DNA from: Paenarthrobacter nitroguajacolicus JCM 14115
Lineage (GTDB): Bacteria; Actinomycetota; Actinomycetes; Actinomycetales; Micrococcaceae
Length of the DNA: 29,148 bases
Reading direction: 5' to 3'
Assembly (NCBI GenBank): GCA_001313365.1
Contig: BBFS01000061.1
Coordinates: 1 to 29,148 of the forward strand
Shown one piece after another: positions 25,032 to 29,148 of the stretch. Within the stretch, counting starts at the first letter, position 1, and each line of letters begins with the position of its first letter. The translations under genes and the position numbers were made by a program. Below the pieces are notes generated by a model. That model was not told where the DNA came from. It saw only the letters and a program-made list of their open reading frames with translations, and did not search any database.

Positions 25032-26428
25032 TTGTCAGTTACGCACTTGGACTCAATCGAGGGCTCACGCGCTTCGGACTCGAGCCGGAAACCTCCGCAG
25101 GACATCCCTGCTGAACAGTCGGTGCTCGGCGGAATGATGCTCTCCAAGGACGCCATCGCCGACGTAGTCGAAATCGTCCGTGGGCACGACTTCTACCGTC
25201 CAGCACACGAGACCATCTACGAGTCCATTATTGATCTCTACGGCCGTGGCGAACCTGCCGACGCCGTCACCGTCTCAGATGAACTGACCAAACGTGGTGA
25301 GATCAACCGGATCGGCGGTCCGGCCTACCTCCACGAGCTCATCCAGACTGTCCCCCCCACCGCGGCCAACGCCGGCTATTATGCCGAGATCGTTGCGGAA
25401 CGCGCAGTGCTGCGCCGCTTGGTCAACGCCGGCACCAAGATCGTCCAGATGGGCTACGGGCAGGACGGCGAAGTGGAAGACCTCGTCAACCAGGCCCAGG
25501 CCGAGGTGTACGCGGTAGCTGAGAAGCGGACTGCCGAGGACTACGTGGCGTTGAAGGACGTCATGGAGTCCACTGTGGATGAGATTGAAGCGTCTGGCCA
25601 CCGCGGCGAAGGCATGACGGGCGTTCCTACCGGCTTCTACGAGCTGGACGAGCTGACGCACGGACTCCACCCCCCCGGCCAGATGATTGTTATCGCGGCC
25701 CGTCCTGCGGTGGGTAAGTCCACGTTCGCGCTGGACTTTGCCCGATCTGCGGCCATCAAGAACAACCTGGCCACGGTTATGTTCTCCCTGGAAATGGGCC
25801 GGAACGAGATCGCCATGCGTCTTCTCTCCGCAGAAGCGACCATTGGCCTGCAGGATCTGCGCAAGGGCACCATCAAGGACGAGCAGTGGTCCAAAATCGC
25901 CACCACCATGGGCCGCATGAACGATGCTCCGCTGTTTATTGACGACAGCCCCCAACATGTCCCTCATGGAAATCCGTGCCAAGTGCCGCCGCTTGAAGCA
26001 GCAGCACGACCTCAAACTCGTGATCCTCGACTACCTCCAGCTCATGAGCTCCGGTAAAAAAGTTGAATCCCGCCAGCAGGAAGTCTCCGAGTTCTCCCGC
26101 GCCCTCAAGCTGCTAGCCAAGGAGCTGCAGGTTCCCGTCATCGCACTGTCACAGCTGAACCGTGGTTCCGAGCAGCGCCAGGACAAGCGCCCCATGGTGT
26201 CCGACCTCCGTGAATCCGGCTCCATCGAGCAGGACGCCGACATGGTCATCCTGCTGCACCGCGAAGATGTCTACGACAAGGAATCGCCCCCGCGCCGGGG
26301 AGGCAGACATTCTCATCGCCAAGCACCGTAACGGTCCCACCAAGGACATAGTGGTTGCCTTCCAGGGCCACTACTCACGCTTTGCCAACATGGCTGGCGA
26401 AACAGGTGCCGGTGGTGGCGGCTTCTAG
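25032..26428 (+). CDS. dnaB: Replicative DNA helicase, frame broken near the middle and end
   Basis: The hexameric helicase that opens the replication fork. TTG 25032 is chosen because GGAGG at 25021-25025 is correctly spaced and [20 protein letters not shown] leads into [16 protein letters not shown], the normal N-domain. Walker A is ARPAVGKST near residue 224, followed by [15 protein letters not shown], the Walker B region [25 protein letters not shown] and [12 protein letters not shown]. About 460 residues and no intein. Seven-C runs at 25351 and 25670 add single prolines (VPPTAAN, HPPGQ). Frame breaks occur at 25950-25958 (CCCAACATG) and 26286-26300 (CCCCCGCGCCGGGG). It is separated from the rpsF-rplI operon by 18 kb here. 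Confidence 0.96.
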
Positions 26429-26523
26429 CCGACTGCGTGGCCTGGCCTGGATAGAAGAACCGGGACAGTAGGGTTGTTTGGTCCGCATCCGCGGGCGCAT
26501 CACGAAGATTATTGGGGGAATAA

Positions 26524-27249
26524 GTGAAGAAGAATTTGTTGCTCGGATTTGCGGGATCGGCGCTGGTAGCCATGGCTCTGACGGCATGCGGTGGCGGTAC
26601 CGCGGCACCAGCATCGGCCCCCCCGCCGAGCGAGACTGCGACAGCAACGCCGACCCCCCCGCTAAGCAGCATTCAACTGAAGAGCTCGTGGAATTTGCCA
26701 AGCAGATCAAGGCTGCCGATGGCAGCACCCGTGCTGCAGTTTCCGGTCAAGAGTTGGTAGCTCAGTACGATCCCCTCCGGCGCTGACTCAAGCGGCCATT
26801 GAACCGACAACTTGCAAGGACCTGGGCACACTCGGCGTGTACCAGCATCGCGGGGGGGTCTACGTCTGCAGGCACGGTCCGGGCCAAAACCGGCGATTTC
26901 ATGACCGCTGTGGCATTAACCTCCGGCGTGGAACGCGATGTCCTGCAGGCGAGCTTGGACACAAGCAAGTCCCAGGTAGAGGCATGCGGGAGAATGACAA
27001 TCTCCGCCGAGGGGGCAATCGATAACGGCTACCACCGAGAAGGCGGAAGGCATAGGCTCCGTACCCGGAACGGTGAGTTTCAAGACCGTTATGGCCTTCC
27101 CTGACGGAAGAACAGGGACGCTATTCACTGCACATGCGATCAAGGACGGTGTGCTGATCTCCGCCACAGCATCCGGCAATAACGGCGAAGCAGGTGGGCC
27201 GGAAGCAGCCGGTGCACTCTTGGATCAAGCCGCAGCGCTCATCAAGTAG
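26524..27249 (+). CDS. Predicted lipoprotein of unknown function, frame broken
   Basis: GTG 26524, after GGGGGA, begins MKKNLLLGFAGSALVAMALTACGGG, a lipoprotein signal with lipobox LTAC. A Pro/Ser/Thr/Ala linker follows, then a soluble domain: STEELVEFAKQIKAADGSTRAAVSGQEL, AAIEPTTCKDLGTLGVYQHR, GDFMTAVALTSGVERDVLQAS, LDTSKSQVEACGRMTI, and finally FKTVMAFPDGRTGTLFTAHAIKDGVLISATAS to DQAAALIK. The pattern of two cysteines and a beta-rich end resembles actinobacterial sensor-type lipoproteins, but I cannot assign a family. Breaks fall at 26655 (seven C), 26770-26780, 26850 (seven G), 27015 and 27055. A terminator follows. The 95-base gap after dnaB leaves co-transcription open. Confidence 0.75.
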
Positions 27250-27262
27250 TTACAAGCAAGGG

Positions 27263-27305
27263 GCTCTACTGGCACTGACTCATCCGCCGGTAGAGCTCTT
27301 TGTTG
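27263..27305 (+). terminator. Intrinsic terminator after the lipoprotein gene
   Basis: GCTCTACTGGC (27263-27273) pairs with GCCGGTAGAGC (27286-27296), with one G-T pair, around a 12-base loop and runs into TCTTTGTTGT. It sits 14 bases after the stop. Confidence 0.75.
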
Positions 27306-27308
27306 TCC

Positions 27309-27734
27309 CTATTGAGCGGTCAGGTCCAGGGCCTCCACCAGGCTCTCGTAGGTCTCCTCAATTTCACCTCTACGGCTGGTAATTGTGGTGGCAGCTGAAC
27401 GGGCATTAAGGCCAATTGCGAGGTCCTCATACATCGACTCCAACAGGCGCGAACCTCCACCTCGTTCCACAATGGCGGTGACTCGGGAATGCCAGGGATC
27501 ATGGCTGTCCTTGCGGGAATAGAACCTCTCAACAGAGGCCTCGCGGCTGTCCATCAGGACGATTTCCCTAAACCGGGCGCCCGCCTCTTCCGCAACACTA
27601 CGGAACAACAACACTTCATCTCCGGAGTCGAGATACTGCGGCATGATCACGGTGTGCCCAGCCGTCAGATGCGTAGTGGCCATGCTGAGCGCTATGGGAC
27701 GCACCAGGTTCCCGGCGGCCTCGAAGTTGGTTCG
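27309..27734 (-). pseudogene. 5'-truncated P-loop kinase-like (AAA family) gene
   Basis: The C-terminal two thirds of a small nucleotide-kinase-like protein: RTNFEAAGNLVRPIALSMATTH, LTAGHTVIMPQYL, then FREIVLMDSREASVERFYSRKDSHDPWHSRV and EIEETYESLVEALDL. Proteins of this type begin with a P-loop (GxxxxGKS/T) of about 60 residues before this point. None is present: the sequence upstream is the end of the DUF1304 gene, whose stop lies 12 bases before the first recognisable residue. GTG 27704 could start a 131-residue remainder, but without ATP-binding loop it would be inactive. A deletion or an assembly join is likely. Confidence 0.6.
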
Positions 27735-27745
27735 GCTGGGCTGGT

Positions 27746-28131
27746 TCAGCCGAGCAACAAGTAGAAAATCACAGCAAGGCCTGGGAAGAGTGCCTGCCTA
27801 TAGCGCTTAGAAGCAGGCGCTTTTCCGTGACCCACAGCCAGAAACCCAGAAATACATGGCTCGCGCAGCAAAAAAGGACGATAGCTGCCCCCCCGCCGGC
27901 CGGGTTGCCGAAATTCACCATCCACAAACCCACGGCCATGCCGACCCCCCCGAAGGTTACGTTGTAGGCGCCAACGTTCATTGCCCACATGCGAACGGCA
28001 CGAACATCCTGAGGTTCGATCAGAAAAATCCGGTGCAGACGCTGATCACCGTGCCGGAAGATCTCCATCAAGCCGACGCTGATCAGTGCCAGCGCAGTAG
28101 CGCCGGCCAGAACCTGACTCAGTAGATTCAT
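27746..28131 (-). CDS. DUF1304 family membrane protein, frame broken near the end
   Basis: GGAGGA is correctly spaced before ATG 28131 (MNLLSQVLAGATALALISVGLMEIF). DUF1304 proteins have four helices and about 120 residues; here the others are VGAYNVTFGVGMAVGLWMV, AAIVLFCCASHVFLGFWLWV and ALFPGLAVIFYLLLG. LMEIFRHGDQRLHRIF and the RAVRMWAMNVGAYN motif are family landmarks. The role is unknown. Seven-C runs at 27889 and 27942 add one residue each and the frame breaks near 27800. The truncated kinase remnant follows directly. Confidence 0.85.
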
Positions 28132-28217
28132 GAGCGCGTCCTCCAGACGGAAGCCAGGACACCCAATTGCCTGTTCGTGGAGAATACGCCGCCGACGCAA
28201 CGCCCTTCAAGAGGTTC

Positions 28218-28681
28218 TCAGCAGCCCTCAAAGTCGCTGAGCACCTTCACCTTCGACGCTGATCCGGACGCGGGATCGAATGCGTAGCCGATCCACTCCC
28301 TGGCCAGGCGACGGGCCAACTCCACGCCCACAACGCGCTGTCCCATGGTGAGGACCTGGCAGTCGTTGGACAGGATTGAGCGTTCCACGGAGAACGAATC
28401 GTGTGCTGCTGTGGCCCTGATCCCGGGGGGGACCTTGTTGGCCGCGATGGCCACGCCGATCCCTGTGCCGCAGAAAAGGATGGCACGCTCGGCTTTGCCT
28501 CGCGGATCATTTCGCCTGCCGCGATGCCAACGTAGGGGGGGTACGGCCTGGTGAAGTCTTCATCAGCACGGTTCACGCCGATATCTATGACCTCCGTGAT
28601 GCGGGAGTCAGCCTCAAGGTCGGCCAGGATTCGGTTCTTGTAATCGACGCCGGCTTCATCGGCGCCCACAATGATGCGCAT
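28218..28681 (-). CDS. RpiB/LacA/LacB family sugar-phosphate isomerase, frame broken
   Basis: ATG 28681 ([23 protein letters not shown]) follows AGGAGA at good spacing. Family motifs are [10 protein letters not shown], the substrate-loop [26 protein letters not shown], the oxyanion-hole segment [27 protein letters not shown] and the active-site end [22 protein letters not shown]. The Cys in FCGTG is the usual catalytic base. About 155 residues. The frame breaks near 28500; seven-base runs at 28424 and 28533 add a Pro each. It follows a DhaL-type kinase gene by 10 bases. That pairing is typical of tetrulose catabolism, where an erythrulose 4-phosphate is isomerised, so D-ribose 5-phosphate is not the only candidate substrate. 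Confidence 0.88.
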
Positions 28682-28691
28682 GGAAATTCTC

Positions 28692-29148
28692 CTAATTGCT
28701 TGCTGCGGCGGGAACGGGAATTGCGGTGAAGTGAGGCCCGACGGCGGCAAACACCATGGCGAGCGACGTCGCGCCGGGATCCGGCGTGCCTATGCTCTTC
28801 TCGGCCAACGGCCTGGCGCGTCCCTTGAGGGGACGAAGCCCTGCGGTCGACGCAGCCGCCTCGATAGCGTCCGATGCAGCGGCTGCCCACGCGTCCTCGG
28901 CAGCAGCGCCCGGCAGGACGCGGTCTTCAAATGAGGATGCAAAGGGCAGCAGCGCATCCATCATGGTTTTGTCGCCGATCTCGGCTTTTCCAAGGTTCGA
29001 GATCCGGTCCGCGAAGGCTCGAACAGACTGGGCGAGGACATCCGGCGTCGGGGGTCTCTGCATCTCCCAACCGCTCGCCAAAGGCGCGCAGTCCCGCGCC
29101 CCACAGCACGCCGGACGTTCCGCCTGCCTTGTCTGCCCACGCGTCCCC
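28692..29148 (-). CDS. Dihydroxyacetone/tetrulose kinase, DhaL domain (5' partial), frame broken
   Basis: The C-terminal DhaL-type ATP-binding domain of a DhaK-DhaL kinase; the start lies beyond the right end. Motifs: AGGTSGVLWGAGLRAFGE, IGDKTMMDALLPF with the Mg-ATP aspartate, GRARPLAEKSIGTPDPGATSLAMVF, ending PVPAAASN with TAG 28692. The frame breaks near 29050 (GGGGG). Enzymes of this group phosphorylate dihydroxyacetone or erythrulose. The adjacent RpiB-type isomerase favours erythrulose in a tetritol pathway (inference). Whether a DhaK domain is fused cannot be seen. Confidence 0.87.
   Translation of the reverse strand, partial: GTRGQTRQAERPACCGARDCAPLASGWEMQRPPTPDVLAQSVRAFADRISNLGKAEIGDKTMMDALLPFASSFEDRVLPGAAAEDAWAAAASDAIEAAASTAGLRPLKGRARPLAEKSIGTPDPGATSLAMVFAAVGPHFTAIPVPAAASN

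Noticed and set aside
25940..26310. Programmed frameshifting in dnaB
   Set aside because: The breaks lie at ordinary C-runs, no slippery heptamer with downstream structure is evident, and the same kind of break occurs in dozens of unrelated genes.
25032..26428. Intein in dnaB
   Set aside because: DnaB often carries inteins, but the P-loop region and the rest are continuous apart from single-base frame breaks, with normal total length.
1..29148. Phase-variable poly-G/poly-C tracts
   Set aside because: Seven-base runs occur in housekeeping genes (rplI, ssb, dnaB), a tRNA and a terminator stem, where switching makes no sense, and most add a whole codon without changing the frame.
1..29148. CRISPR array, prophage, insertion sequence or toxin-antitoxin system
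   Set aside because: No regularly spaced repeats, no transposase, integrase or phage structural sequences, and no paired small toxin-antitoxin genes were seen on either strand.

Overview
The window is high-GC chromosomal DNA from an actinobacterium, most likely the Arthrobacter/Paenarthrobacter group (Micrococcaceae). This rests on GC-rich codon use, GGAGG-type ribosome binding sites, the GabP, S6, SSB, S18, L9 and DnaB sequences as I recognise them, and many small actinobacterial families (DUF1801, DUF4287, DUF1304, zf-TFIIB). No phage, insertion sequence, integrase or CRISPR array is visible.

A caution dominates the reading. Runs of exactly seven G or C occur about 80 times, while runs of six are rare. 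Where a conserved protein crosses one, the run usually holds one codon too many (a real run of four reported as seven). Other four-base runs are reported as five, and some GGG/CCC runs have lost a base. Nearly every apparent frameshift is therefore best read as a sequence error. I annotate reconstructed genes as single CDS and state where the frame breaks.

Layout. 1-2150 (+): the end of a secreted intradiol-dioxygenase-like protein, then an M18 aminopeptidase. 2175-3840 (+): a perfect palindrome, a GABA-permease-like transporter and its terminator. 3845-4604: a small membrane protein (-), tRNA-Leu(GAG) with a terminator, and a YnfA-family protein (-). 4793-6694 (+): the rpsF-ssb-rpsR-rplI operon with two leader hairpins and a terminator, followed by a long inverted repeat. 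6768-9600 (-): DUF1801 protein and an ABC-type ATPase with its membrane partner. 9659-12553 (+): tightly packed IclR regulator, DUF1801, methyltransferase and diacylglycerol-kinase-like genes. 12559-14705: a lipoprotein and a small membrane protein (-), then DUF4287 and SRPBCC proteins (+). 14724-19492 (-): a catabolic operon of GntP-type transporter, CaiB-type CoA-transferase, HMG-CoA-lyase-family enzyme and 2-hydroxyacid dehydrogenase, ending in the first 12 codons of a lost glycerate kinase; an inverted-repeat operator candidate lies upstream. 19633-23375 (+): acetyltransferase, two alpha/beta hydrolases, FMN reductase and a zinc-ribbon protein. 23379-24444 (-): two membrane-anchored proteins sharing a repeated L7/L12-like module. 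24445-25031: a gene-free stretch packed with DnaA-box-like 9-mers, directly before dnaB (25032-26428, +). 26524-29148: a lipoprotein (+), then a 5'-truncated kinase, DUF1304, an RpiB-type sugar-phosphate isomerase and a DhaL-type kinase (-).

The most interesting biology is the DnaA-box cluster before the replicative helicase gene, the CoA-transferase/lyase/dehydrogenase operon whose substrate I cannot name, the paired L12-like membrane proteins, and two truncated kinases that mark recombination or misassembly junctions.
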